64,000 bases of DNA from Rhodothermales bacterium (GTDB lineage: Bacteria; Bacteroidota; Rhodothermia; Rhodothermales; VXPQ01), in contig OX638293.1 in the NCBI GenBank assembly GCA_951812335.1, forward strand, positions 1,534,731-1,598,730, in the 5' to 3' direction. Both the position numbers and the translations under genes were made by a program. Within the stretch, counting starts at the first letter, position 1. Each line of letters begins with the position of its first letter. Positions 55,075 to 64,000 of the stretch are shown here, in pieces. Below the pieces are notes generated by a model. It saw only the letters and a list, made by a program, of their open reading frames with translations. It was not told the DNA's origin and searched no databases.

Positions 55075-55395
55075 ATGAACGACGCAGATAACCAGAAATC
55101 AGACAATCAACTCAACATAGAACTGGATGAGAAAACGGCGGAGGGCGTCTATGCCAACCTGGTGATGATTTCTCATTCTCCCGAAGAATTCATTCTGGAT
55201 TTTATTCGGGTGATGCCCGGCGTTCCGACGGCGCGCGTCAAAAACCGGGTCATCGTAACCCCGCATCATGCGCGCAGATTTCTGCGGGCGTTGCACGACA
55301 ACATCGAGAAATACGAGGCGATACACGGCGAAATCGAGGAGCGGGAGCATCCCGGGCAGTCTATCCGGTTCGGCGGCATGGCCGGGCAGGCGTAG
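55075..55395 (+). CDS. DUF3467 protein
   Basis: A 106-residue protein of the DUF3467 family (IELDEKTAEGVYANLVMISHSPEEFILDFIRVMPG ... KNRVIVTPHHARRFLRALHDNI). Members are small, widespread and of unknown function. A strong AGGAGG lies 6 bases before the ATG. The C-terminal GQSIRFGGMAGQA tail is usual for the family. It converges on the LptF/G-type permease gene. Confidence 0.88.
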   Translation: MNDADNQKSDNQLNIELDEKTAEGVYANLVMISHSPEEFILDFIRVMPGVPTARVKNRVIVTPHHARRFLRALHDNIEKYEAIHGEIEEREHPGQSIRFGGMAGQA

Positions 55396-55404
55396 CGTAG
55401 GCGC

Positions 55405-56487
55405 TTATTTCCGCACCCGCACCAGCAGGAAAATAGCCGCGGCGAGAAACAATGCATGAGGTAGCCCTACCGCTACGGAAGGGGGTAATACCCCCGTATA
55501 TCCCAACGGCTCTGTGAGCTTTTGCACGGTAAGGTATAGAAAGGCGACAAAGAGTCCGATACCCATCTGCATGGCTTGCCCGCCTCGCCGCCGGATTGCC
55601 GCGAGCGGCATACCGATCAGGACGAGAATCAGGTTCGCGAAAGGCCAGGCGAATTTGGCGTAATATCCGACTTGCGCGCGTCCGAGTCCACTGGCGCCGG
55701 AGCGCTCAATATCGCTAATGTATCTTGCAGCGGCGGGGATCGTCATGGATTCCACATCGCGCTCGGTGCGGGCGAGATCGCGCGGCAGGATCGTCAAGGC
55801 CGTGTCGATCCGGGCCGGGACCTGCCGTGTCTCGACGCCATTCGAAAAGGTGCGCACGACCGGTTGGTGAATTTGCCAGATCGACAGGGAATCGACCCAA
55901 CTCATGCGTATCCCGTCCACGCGCTGTGCGAGACGGTCCGTTTCGTTGAAATGCTGCAGGGAAATTCTATGGGCGGTCTTGTTGCGTCGATCGTAATATC
56001 CCACGGAGATATACGAGTCCGGGCTATGTTGCCGGTGGATGTTGTTCGTTTCTATGATCCGGGGGGCATCCTTCAGAAACCGCAGCTCGAATTCGAGCAC
56101 GGTACGGTTGGTCTCGGGTACGACCCAGCCGTTGAACCAGAACATGCACGCGGTAACGGCGATACCGGTTGCGAGATAGGGGACCAGGAGCCGATAGAGG
56201 GAGACGCCGCTGGTCTGAAGCGCGGAGAGTTGCAGGCTTTGGGACAGATGCCCGGTCAGATATACGCACGCCAGAAAAAGCGCCAGCGGCGCCGTAAGTC
56301 TGGCGATTTCCGGGATATAATTGGGATAATAGACAAGAAAAACTTCGCGCGTCGTAGCGCCTCGATCCAGGAAATCGTCAATGAATTCGACGTAATGAAG
56401 GACAATGAAAAACACGATCAACGCCGCGACGAGCGCTGCAAAACCGCTTAGAAGTCGGAAAACAATATGGCGGTCGAATCGGTTCAC
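55405..56487 (-). CDS. LptF/LptG-family LPS export permease
   Basis: A 360-residue YjgP/YjgQ (LptF/LptG) permease, part of the LptBFG transporter that extracts lipopolysaccharide from the inner membrane. Three N-terminal membrane spans (LLSGFAALVAALIVFFIVLHYV..., ARLTAPLALFLACVYLTGHL with SQSLQLSALQTSGVSLYRLL), a periplasmic beta-jellyroll (about 130-260) and three C-terminal spans (FAWPFANLILVLIGMPLAAIRRRGG...). I cannot decide between LptF and LptG; the other subunit is not in the window, but lptD is 2.4 kb away. Confidence 0.9.
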   Translation of the reverse strand: MNRFDRHIVFRLLSGFAALVAALIVFFIVLHYVEFIDDFLDRGATTREVFLVYYPNYIPEIARLTAPLALFLACVYLTGHLSQSLQLSALQTSGVSLYRLLVPYLATGIAVTACMFWFNGWVVPETNRTVLEFELRFLKDAPRIIETNNIHRQHSPDSYISVGYYDRRNKTAHRISLQHFNETDRLAQRVDGIRMSWVDSLSIWQIHQPVVRTFSNGVETRQVPARIDTALTILPRDLARTERDVESMTIPAAARYISDIERSGASGLGRAQVGYYAKFAWPFANLILVLIGMPLAAIRRRGGQAMQMGIGLFVAFLYLTVQKLTEPLGYTGVLPPSVAVGLPHALFLAAAIFLLVRVRK

Positions 56488-56585
56488 GGGTACTTTGCAG
56501 GGGGTGGGATGGATTCTTCGAACGTGTGCCGTACCTTGCTAATCGCCGTTCTGCGCTGCGTATTTGAATTTAGGGTATACACACC

Positions 56586-57764
56586 ATGAAACTGCACGAA
56601 TTTCAGGCCAGGGATATCCTTGAAGGATACGGCGTTGCCGTACAGCCGGGGAGTGTGGCGTACACTGTAGGGGAAGCAGTGGCTGCTGCGGAAGCGTTGC
56701 AGGAGGCGGGGATATCCTCGTTTGTCGTGAAGGCCCAGATCCATGCAGGCGGACGGGGAAAGGGAGGGGGAGTCAAACTGGCCAGAGGGCTTGAAGAGGT
56801 ACGCGAGAAGGCGGAGGCCATTCTCGGGATGCAACTGGTTACACCCCAGACCGGACCCGGAGGACAGCAGGTGCGGGCGGTGTTGATTGCCGCGGCTGCC
56901 GATATCGCGAAGGAATATTATGCAGGCGTAACGCTCGACAGGCAGCGGGGCATGAACGTGATTATGGTTTCTACCGAGGGGGGCGTCGAGATCGAGAAGG
57001 TGGCGGAGGAAACTCCCGACAAGATAAGCAAGGTGTGGGTGGACCCCATGACCGGCCTGCAGCCGTTTCAGGCGCGGGCCGCAGCGTTCGCACTAGGGCT
57101 TGAGCGAGCGGCTTTCAAACAGGGTATTCGTTTTATTACCGCCCTGTATGAAGCGTATGCAGGCATGGATGCCTCGCTGGCGGAGATTAACCCTCTTGTA
57201 CGGACAGCGAGTGGGGATTTGCTGGCTATAGACGCCAAGATCAATCTCGACGACAATGCACTCTATCGCCATACGGATCTTGCTGCTCTGCGCGATTTGC
57301 ACGAAGAAGATCCGCTTGAGGTAGAGGCGGCGGAGCATCGCCTTAACTATATTCGCCTCGACGGCGATGTAGGGTGCATGGTGAATGGCGCCGGCCTTGC
57401 CATGGCTACCATGGACATGATCAAATTGGCCGGGGGAGAACCGGCAAATTTTCTTGATGTGGGCGGCGCTGCAGGCGTGGAAACCGTGGAGCAGGGCTTT
57501 CGAATCATCCTGAAAGACCCCAATGTCAAAGCGGTGCTCGTGAATATTTTCGGCGGTATCGTGCGGTGCGACCGGGTGGCGGCAGGCATTGTGGAGGCTG
57601 CGGCGAATGTGAACATTACGGCGCCGCTCATCGTGCGCCTTCAGGGCACGAATGCAGAAGAAGGACAGAAAATTCTACAGGAGAGCGGTCTCGAACTGCA
57701 GACGGCCGTCTTGCTGAAGGAAGCTGCTGCAAGGGTTACGCACGCACTCCACGGGGCGGCGTGA
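56586..57764 (+). CDS. sucC: succinate-CoA ligase (ADP-forming) beta subunit
   Basis: TCA-cycle enzyme subunit that binds nucleotide and makes ATP from succinyl-CoA. The 392-residue protein has an ATP-grasp domain (MKLHEFQARDILEGYGV, VKAQIHAGGRGKGGGVKLA) and a ligase domain with NFLDVGGAAGVETVEQGF and VNIFGGIVRCDRVAAGI. Length is normal. The alpha subunit gene sucD is not beside it; an ABC ATPase gene follows after 46 bp. Confidence 0.97.
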   Translation: MKLHEFQARDILEGYGVAVQPGSVAYTVGEAVAAAEALQEAGISSFVVKAQIHAGGRGKGGGVKLARGLEEVREKAEAILGMQLVTPQTGPGGQQVRAVLIAAAADIAKEYYAGVTLDRQRGMNVIMVSTEGGVEIEKVAEETPDKISKVWVDPMTGLQPFQARAAAFALGLERAAFKQGIRFITALYEAYAGMDASLAEINPLVRTASGDLLAIDAKINLDDNALYRHTDLAALRDLHEEDPLEVEAAEHRLNYIRLDGDVGCMVNGAGLAMATMDMIKLAGGEPANFLDVGGAAGVETVEQGFRIILKDPNVKAVLVNIFGGIVRCDRVAAGIVEAAANVNITAPLIVRLQGTNAEEGQKILQESGLELQTAVLLKEAAARVTHALHGAA

Positions 57765-57810
57765 GTTGCTCCGCTTTCCGGTTTTGCGTTCGTCAGTACG
57801 CATCGGTGCG

Positions 57811-58863
57811 GTGAATCAAAAAGATCGGATTGTTGAATCGGCCGTAACGCTTGAAGGCGTTACGAAGCGGTACGGCACTACGGTGGCGGTGGATGACGTA
57901 TCGCTGGAAGTGAGAACGGGCGAGTTCTTTTCATTGCTTGGGCCGTCCGGGTGCGGAAAGACTACCCTGTTGCGAGTGGTAGGCGGTTTCGAGCGGCCCG
58001 ATGCAGGCACGGTGCGCATTGCCGGTCGCGATATGACCAGCACATCCCCACGTCGCCGGCCCACGGCTATGGTGTTCCAGAACTACGCGCTTTTCCCCAA
58101 CATGACCGTTGGAGAGAACGTGGCCTATGGGTTGCGTGTGCGCAAGGTGCCGCTGGCTCGTCGTCGGGAGCGTGTACACGAAGCGCTCCGGCGGGTCGAG
58201 ATGGATGCGTTGGTGGACCGGCCTGTTACAGCGCTTTCCGGTGGACAGCAGCAACGCGTGGCTCTGGCGCGCGCCGTGGCCGTGGAGCCGGACGTACTGC
58301 TTTTCGACGAGCCGCTTTCCAATCTCGACATTGCGCTGCGCGAGCAGACGCGGCGGGAATTGAAGGTGCTTCAGCACCGCCTGGGTATTACCAGTATCTA
58401 TGTGACCCATGACCAGCAAGAGGCGCTGGCGTTATCGGATCGCATCGGGGTCATGAGAGCGGGGCGTCTGGTGCAGTCGGGGGATCCCGAGCGCCTGTAC
58501 CGGGAGCCGAAAACGGCGTATGTGGCCGAGTTTCTGGGGGGGAGCAATATCGTGAGAGATCGTCGTCTTGCGGCGCGGCTGGCTCCGCAAGAGGATTCGC
58601 CGCCAGGATGCGTTTTGTCTATTCGTCCAGAGCATTTTGAGGTATCCCCGGACGGCGTCGAGGCGCGGATTGTAAGCCGGCAGTTTTTGGGAACCCTAAC
58701 CGAGTGGTGGGTGGAGATGGACGGACATCCCTTGCGGGCGTGGCTGGATCCGCAGGAGACGTTCTCGGAGGTCGTAACTTTACGCCCCTCGTCGGTGCGA
58801 TGGGTCTTCGACGACCGGAAAGAAGGCTACCAGACAGGCAAAGAGTATCCCAGGGTGCGTTAG
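57811..58863 (+). CDS. ABC transporter ATP-binding protein (PotA/FbpC type)
   Basis: A 350-residue ATPase: Walker A GPSGCGKTTLL, Q-loop FQNYALFPNMTVGENV, signature LSGGQQQRVALARA, Walker B VLLFDEPLSNLD, then a TOBE-like C-terminal domain (about 250-340; SIRPEHFEVSPDGVEARI...). This type drives uptake of iron, polyamines, sugars or sulfate together with two permeases and a binding protein, none of which are nearby. I prefer the GTG start at 57811; the frame also opens at a TTG at 57766, one base after the sucC stop. Its stop overlaps the stop of the convergent lptD gene by 4 bp. Confidence 0.88.
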   Translation: MNQKDRIVESAVTLEGVTKRYGTTVAVDDVSLEVRTGEFFSLLGPSGCGKTTLLRVVGGFERPDAGTVRIAGRDMTSTSPRRRPTAMVFQNYALFPNMTVGENVAYGLRVRKVPLARRRERVHEALRRVEMDALVDRPVTALSGGQQQRVALARAVAVEPDVLLFDEPLSNLDIALREQTRRELKVLQHRLGITSIYVTHDQQEALALSDRIGVMRAGRLVQSGDPERLYREPKTAYVAEFLGGSNIVRDRRLAARLAPQEDSPPGCVLSIRPEHFEVSPDGVEARIVSRQFLGTLTEWWVEMDGHPLRAWLDPQETFSEVVTLRPSSVRWVFDDRKEGYQTGKEYPRVR

Positions 58864-61439
58864 TTTCGCAGCCTGCCGAACCGTCCCTTTATGTCGGAAC
58901 GCGGTTGTCGGAGGCGAAGCAGGTCGCGTAATTGTCCGCTTTTCACGTGCAGATCGAAGCTGTACGACTGGTACGGCCCGAATGGCACCCAGTTGATGGC
59001 CATTTCCCAGCAGTCGAAATCGCGAAAAACGGACACGCTGGTATAGATGAGTTTTTTCGCTTCGAAATCGTACCCGGAGCGGCCCTGTATTTTCCAGTCC
59101 GGCGTCAGGTTGAAATCGAATTGGGCGTTCAGCGCTGCGGTTTTTCTGGCTTCGCTGAATAATTTGGAATAATTGTAACTGAGGTCGAGGCGCAGGGACC
59201 ACGGAATAGCAAAGTCGGCATAACTGTCCAATGCCCCCGAATAGGAGGACCGGAACGTGTCGTTTCCGGTGAATGGCGCCCCTCCCGGTATGCCTGCGCC
59301 GGCGGGCAGATCACGGGAGCGCAGTCTGTTGAAGGGGCGTTCCGGGCCGGTTCGTTTGCTTTGGAACGACGTGTTCAGGCTCATCCTGAACAAGGTGGCT
59401 CGTACGGGGAGCCACGGTCGGTCAGAGAAGAGGAATCGACCGACTACACGGGTACCCTCGCTGTTCAGCGTATAGGGAGAGAGGGTTGCCCCCATGTTCA
59501 AATTGAGATTGCCGGCGATGCGCGTGCGTGCGTTCAGGCGCAGATCCCCCAGTTTCATGGAGTCGGCGGCGAAGTTGTAGCCGGTTGCTATGCCGGTGTT
59601 CAGTATCCGGACCACATTTCTGCGTTCTGTCCCGGTGGAGTCGGTGGAGATGTGGCGCGTCTCGAATACGTTATCGACCGAAAAACTCATGCTTCGTTGT
59701 CCGAGGCGCTGTACGCCGGGGACGAGCGGATATTGCTGGCGTTCTCCGTTCGCATCGGTATACGAGGATGTATAGCCCCAGGCGTCCGCATAAAAATCAG
59801 GGCGGTAATTGAAGCTCATGCTGGGGCGGACGGTATGGCGCAACCCGTCCAGGGGCCCCACCCGAAAAGGAAAAATCCCGTAGAATGTCGTATTCATGGA
59901 AACCCCGGTCGAAAACTGCCGCAGGGCAAGAAAATTCGGTGTTTTTTCGACGGCAACCCGGCCTGTTTCGTCAACCTGTCGGCGTTCCGTCTGGATAAAC
60001 CAGTCTTCCGTGTACTTGACGTTAGGAACGAGATGCAGAGGCAAGGCCCTGGAAAGGGCTGGAAACCCGGCGCCAATATTGACCCGATGCGCTGCTTTGA
60101 AGGCAAATGGCTCCGACCCGCCGGTGGCCTCCCGGTATTTCGAAGGAGAGATCAGCGCTTCGTACCATGCGATATCCGTCGAATCGTTCGGGATAAAGTT
60201 GTACCGATTGTCCGTATTCAGGCTGTAATCGTACGTGATGTGTTCGTACCATCGCCCGCTGCCCGGGCTGTTCTCGCGCGCAAAGGGCTTGCGGGTGTTC
60301 TGTCGGAACGTAAGACTGGGCAACACCACCCGGACACTACCGTTTTCGAGGTTTTGCCGGTGGCTAAGGTTCATGGCCAGATTGCGTCCTGCTCTACGCC
60401 AGGTTTTACTGAATCCTGCGCTCGACTGGACCGTTTGCCGGACACGGTCGTCGTACTGTTCCGAAGAGGTGCGCAGGTAGCTCGAGGAGGACAAATCGAC
60501 ATTCGCGCGAAGCCTGGTGGTCGGGTTCAGTTCCTGATTGTGTCTCCAGCGTAGCCGCCCCGTGCCGAATTCCGAAAAATCGGGATCGCCTCGTTCCCCG
60601 TTCCGGTTCTTAAGGTAGTCCACGAGAATCTGCCCGGAATAGCGGTATCGCTTTGCGTAACGGAATTGCGGCGTAACCTGGAAACTGCCTCGCGTCCACA
60701 GCCCGAATTCAAGCCGGGCGTCCATATAGTCGTTGATGGCCTGATACCACCCCCAGTTGCGCAGATAGAATCCCCGTTCGTCTTCTCCGTAGCGGGGGGG
60801 CAGGGGGCCGCTGCGTCGCCCCTCCTGGGCAGGCACAAACCCGAACGGCAGCCACAGCGGCGTGGGGATGTTGAACAGATAGAGACGAATAGGTCCCGTG
60901 TAGATCCATTCCTGATCGACGATTTTCATTTTGTCCGACCGGAGCGAGTACGACGGGTCGTCCAGGCATTCGCAGGTCGTATAGACCCCTTCCGCTACAT
61001 GCAGCGTGCTGTCTTCCCCGACTTTCACCACATCGGCTCGTATAAACCCCTCGTCGAGGGTAGTGCGTGCGCCGGTTACCCGCCCCCGCTCCGTGGCCGC
61101 ATTAAAGGAGATTCGATCTCCCTCGAAGCTTTCGGATCCCTGGGTAAAGGATGGCCTGCCGACCGCGCTGGTATCACTTTGGAGACCGGATGCATGCAAT
61201 TCATCCTGGTCGAAAAGGATGTCTATGCGAAATGCGTATAGTTCAGCTTCCTTGTATGCAATTTCTGCATAGTTGTACAATTTCCCTATATCGTTCTCTT
61301 CGTTGAAGGAAATCACCAGCGAGTCTTTTGCGGAAAACCTGATGGGGGCGTCTGTATTCTGCGCCAGACATGGAATGGGCAAGGCAGTGCCTGCGAGAAA
61401 AAGCAGCGCAGCAAGAAATGGTCGGCGAACCCCGATCAT
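58860..61439 (-). CDS. lptD: LPS-assembly protein LptD (Bacteroidota type)
   Basis: Outer-membrane protein that inserts lipopolysaccharide into the outer leaflet. The 859-residue protein has a signal peptide (about 1-26, CLAQN), an OstA/LptA-like beta-jellyroll (about 35-190: AEIAYKEAELYAFRIDI..., SLRSDKMKIVDQEWIYTGPI) and a large barrel with the family motif PTPLWLPFGFVPAQEGRRSG and NWGWYQAINDYMDARLEF. A Cys pair in YTTCECLDD may form the disulfide typical of LptD jellyroll regions. It follows the ROK kinase gene on the same strand after 67 bp. Confidence 0.93.
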   Translation of the reverse strand: MIGVRRPFLAALLFLAGTALPIPCLAQNTDAPIRFSAKDSLVISFNEENDIGKLYNYAEIAYKEAELYAFRIDILFDQDELHASGLQSDTSAVGRPSFTQGSESFEGDRISFNAATERGRVTGARTTLDEGFIRADVVKVGEDSTLHVAEGVYTTCECLDDPSYSLRSDKMKIVDQEWIYTGPIRLYLFNIPTPLWLPFGFVPAQEGRRSGPLPPRYGEDERGFYLRNWGWYQAINDYMDARLEFGLWTRGSFQVTPQFRYAKRYRYSGQILVDYLKNRNGERGDPDFSEFGTGRLRWRHNQELNPTTRLRANVDLSSSSYLRTSSEQYDDRVRQTVQSSAGFSKTWRRAGRNLAMNLSHRQNLENGSVRVVLPSLTFRQNTRKPFARENSPGSGRWYEHITYDYSLNTDNRYNFIPNDSTDIAWYEALISPSKYREATGGSEPFAFKAAHRVNIGAGFPALSRALPLHLVPNVKYTEDWFIQTERRQVDETGRVAVEKTPNFLALRQFSTGVSMNTTFYGIFPFRVGPLDGLRHTVRPSMSFNYRPDFYADAWGYTSSYTDANGERQQYPLVPGVQRLGQRSMSFSVDNVFETRHISTDSTGTERRNVVRILNTGIATGYNFAADSMKLGDLRLNARTRIAGNLNLNMGATLSPYTLNSEGTRVVGRFLFSDRPWLPVRATLFRMSLNTSFQSKRTGPERPFNRLRSRDLPAGAGIPGGAPFTGNDTFRSSYSGALDSYADFAIPWSLRLDLSYNYSKLFSEARKTAALNAQFDFNLTPDWKIQGRSGYDFEAKKLIYTSVSVFRDFDCWEMAINWVPFGPYQSYSFDLHVKSGQLRDLLRLRQPRSDIKGRFGRLRN

Positions 61440-61506
61440 GAAACAGGGCGGATGGTGGACATGCGAGCCCTCTCAAGGGTGCAGGCGGCTATCGGGATGT
61501 CGGCGG

Positions 61507-62496
61507 CTATGCGGGCGACCTGACCGCCTCTTCGTCGAGAGACTGAAAGACCAGATGGGCGGCTCCGAGCATACCCGCTTCGTTGCCGAGGGTTTCTCGC
61601 ACGATCTCGATCTCGTCCCGGTGATCCGGAATGACGTATTCGCGAATGCTTTTCCGAGCTGCCTCAATGATAAAATCGCCTGCGGCCGAAAGCCCGCCGC
61701 CTATCACTACCTTGCGAATGTCCAGGAGATTGATGGATGCCCCGAGCACTACGCCCAGTTTATGGCCCGCCCATCTCAGAATTTCCCGGGCAGGTTCGTC
61801 CCCGTTGCAGGCTGCTTCGTAGAGCATGAGAGGGGTAAGATTTTTCAGGTCCTTCCCCGCCATCCGGTGTATGATGCTTTCGTGCCGGGTGAGCAGTTTG
61901 TGGCGTCCGTAGCGGGACAAATATTTCTGACCCAGGTAGGCCTCGATCGAACCTGCAATGCCATATCGGTCGATGTCGCCCGCAAAATTGATCGTCATAT
62001 GCCCGATCTCGGCAGCGGCCCCGGTGGTTCCACGGAATATTTTCCGGTCGTAAATGATGGCGCCGCCTACACCTGTGCCCAGCGTGACCATGATGAAGGA
62101 AGGGTAGGGGCGTCCCCTGCCGTAGTGTGCCGAACCAAGCCCGGCCAGATTGGCGTCGTTTTCTACGAATACGGGAAGTTCGTCGCCCAGGCGCGCCTGT
62201 AGCGCTTCCCGGAGATTTACCACACCCCATCCAGGCAGGTTGGGTGGTTGTACGACCGACGTACGTTCCCAGTTGATTGCCCCTGGCGCTCCGATACCGA
62301 TGCCGCTGATGACCGCATCCGGGGCCTCGTCTGCGACCGAACGGATAAGCTCCGCAATACGGTCCAGTACATGATCGGGGCCGTGGCTTGCCTCGGTGTC
62401 GCGTGCTTTCTCGACAACGAGTCCCTCACCACGCTGGACCAGGGCCGCCTTGATCATGGTCCCTCCGAGATCGATCCCTATTGCGAGCCGATTCAT
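61507..62496 (-). CDS. ROK-family sugar kinase (glucokinase-like)
   Basis: A 329-residue ROK protein that probably phosphorylates glucose or a related hexose. It has the ATP site IGIDLGGTMIKAALV, NDANLAGLGSAHYG with the catalytic Asp, GTGVGGAIIYD, and the ROK His in EIGHMTINF. The three Cys of the usual ROK zinc site are absent: where CxCGxxGC would follow, the sequence reads FAGDIDRYGIAGSIEAY. No helix-turn-helix domain, so it is a kinase and not a repressor. I chose the ATG at 62496 (MNRLAIGIDLGG). Confidence 0.9.
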   Translation of the reverse strand: MNRLAIGIDLGGTMIKAALVQRGEGLVVEKARDTEASHGPDHVLDRIAELIRSVADEAPDAVISGIGIGAPGAINWERTSVVQPPNLPGWGVVNLREALQARLGDELPVFVENDANLAGLGSAHYGRGRPYPSFIMVTLGTGVGGAIIYDRKIFRGTTGAAAEIGHMTINFAGDIDRYGIAGSIEAYLGQKYLSRYGRHKLLTRHESIIHRMAGKDLKNLTPLMLYEAACNGDEPAREILRWAGHKLGVVLGASINLLDIRKVVIGGGLSAAGDFIIEAARKSIREYVIPDHRDEIEIVRETLGNEAGMLGAAHLVFQSLDEEAVRSPA

Positions 62497-62564
62497 GCCG
62501 AGATTTTTTGATACAGGCGCCGAATCATTCCGGGGGGTCCGTGAGAAAATTTGTGTCGGAAGGG

Positions 62565-63029
62565 TCAATCTTTTGCAATGCGTTTGCGGCCGGACGCATT
62601 GTCCGGAGATTCGTTCATGGCTTTACGTTGCCGATTTTCCGGAGCATTCTTTTTGGCGTGGGTGCGTTCTTCGACGGGATACACCGTTTCGCCGGGACGA
62701 TGCATTCCATATTCTTCACGCGCGATTTTTTCTACCGCTTCGTCGGAGAGGCCTTCGCTAACTTCTTTTTCGAGTTGTTCGATGTCGGTCCGCAGCCTTT
62801 CGTTTTCCTGACGCACTTCCGTGTATTCGTTGCGCCACGTCATACGCTTCAGGAGACTGTGGCTGTCGAGGAATGCGAACGAGCCAAGCGCAGCCGCTAC
62901 GATAGCCCACAGGATTATTTTTCGCAGGCGCCGTTTCGTATCCGTAGACAGAGATAACAGAGATAACGGAGAAGACGGCGTATCCGATCCGATTCGATCC
63001 GACGAATGCTTGCGGGATTTCTTCTTCAT
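62565..63029 (-). CDS. FtsB/DivIC-family septum formation initiator
   Basis: A 154-residue single-span membrane protein: cytoplasmic basic N-terminus (about 1-35), one membrane helix (KIILWAIVAAALGSFAFLD), then a periplasmic coiled coil (about 66-100, NEYTEVRQENERLRTDIEQLEKEVSEG) and the typical EKIAREEYGMHRPGETVYPV end. FtsB/DivIC works with FtsL and FtsQ in division. The C-terminal 40 residues are charged and longer than usual. It lies 4 bp after enolase, a pairing common across bacteria. Confidence 0.9.
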   Translation of the reverse strand: MKKKSRKHSSDRIGSDTPSSPLSLLSLSTDTKRRLRKIILWAIVAAALGSFAFLDSHSLLKRMTWRNEYTEVRQENERLRTDIEQLEKEVSEGLSDEAVEKIAREEYGMHRPGETVYPVEERTHAKKNAPENRQRKAMNESPDNASGRKRIAKD

Positions 63030-63033
63030 GCAG

Positions 63034-64000
<967 letters not shown>

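Overview
The window reads as a 64 kb piece of a GC-rich, Gram-negative bacterium of the Bacteroidota/Rhodothermota side of the tree. The reasons are several secreted proteins with a C-terminal type IX secretion (T9SS) sorting domain (YPNPFNPSTT-like motif ending in a short basic tail), PorV/PorQ-like barrels, carboxypeptidase-regulatory-like N-termini on TonB-dependent receptors, and a Bacteroidota-style LptD. A Rhodothermales-like organism is my best guess; no rRNA or tRNA gene is present to settle it. Genes lie densely on both strands, and both ends cut a gene (gamma-glutamyltransferase at the left, enolase at the right).

Left part (1-15 kb): a lipoprotein gamma-glutamyltransferase carrying an in-frame 21-bp tandem repeat; a two-gene trans-3-hydroxy-L-proline to proline module; purF; a CNNM/HlyC-type membrane protein; a creatininase-family amidohydrolase; an ssb / nucleoside deoxyribosyltransferase-like / DNA methyltransferase operon; mazG; a Ycf46-like AAA ATPase; and a secreted PGRP-type amidase. 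Middle (15-36.5 kb): two paralogous outer-membrane clusters face away from each other around a GHL10 glycoside hydrolase. Each has TonB receptor - large secreted protein - PorV-like barrel in that order, with beta-propeller-type cell-surface proteins at the edge. This looks like a surface glycan or cell-wall processing region.

Right part (36.5-64 kb): remnants of a DUF433/DUF5615 pair and an IS3-like scrap, glutaryl-CoA dehydrogenase, pyruvate phosphate dikinase, topoisomerase I, rsgA, an unrecognised overlapping gene pair, lon, cystathionine beta-synthase, an inositol catabolic run (iolG-iolD-iolE, then iolB), DUF3467, an LptF/G permease, sucC, an orphan ABC ATPase, lptD, a ROK kinase, an FtsB/DivIC-like protein and enolase.

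The most unusual signals are non-standard. (1) A 35-bp tandem array follows cystathionine beta-synthase; every unit encodes the same 12-residue peptide as the enzyme's own C-terminus and is chained to the next by an ATGA stop/start overlap, ending 7 bp before iolG. (2) A ~256-bp MITE-like element with terminal inverted repeats and a large conserved internal hairpin occurs twice intact and once as two abutting, permuted fragments. (3) A short 21-22 bp repeat family lies inside a coding sequence and again beside a truncated cytochrome gene. Roles stated for unrecognised proteins are inference from context.
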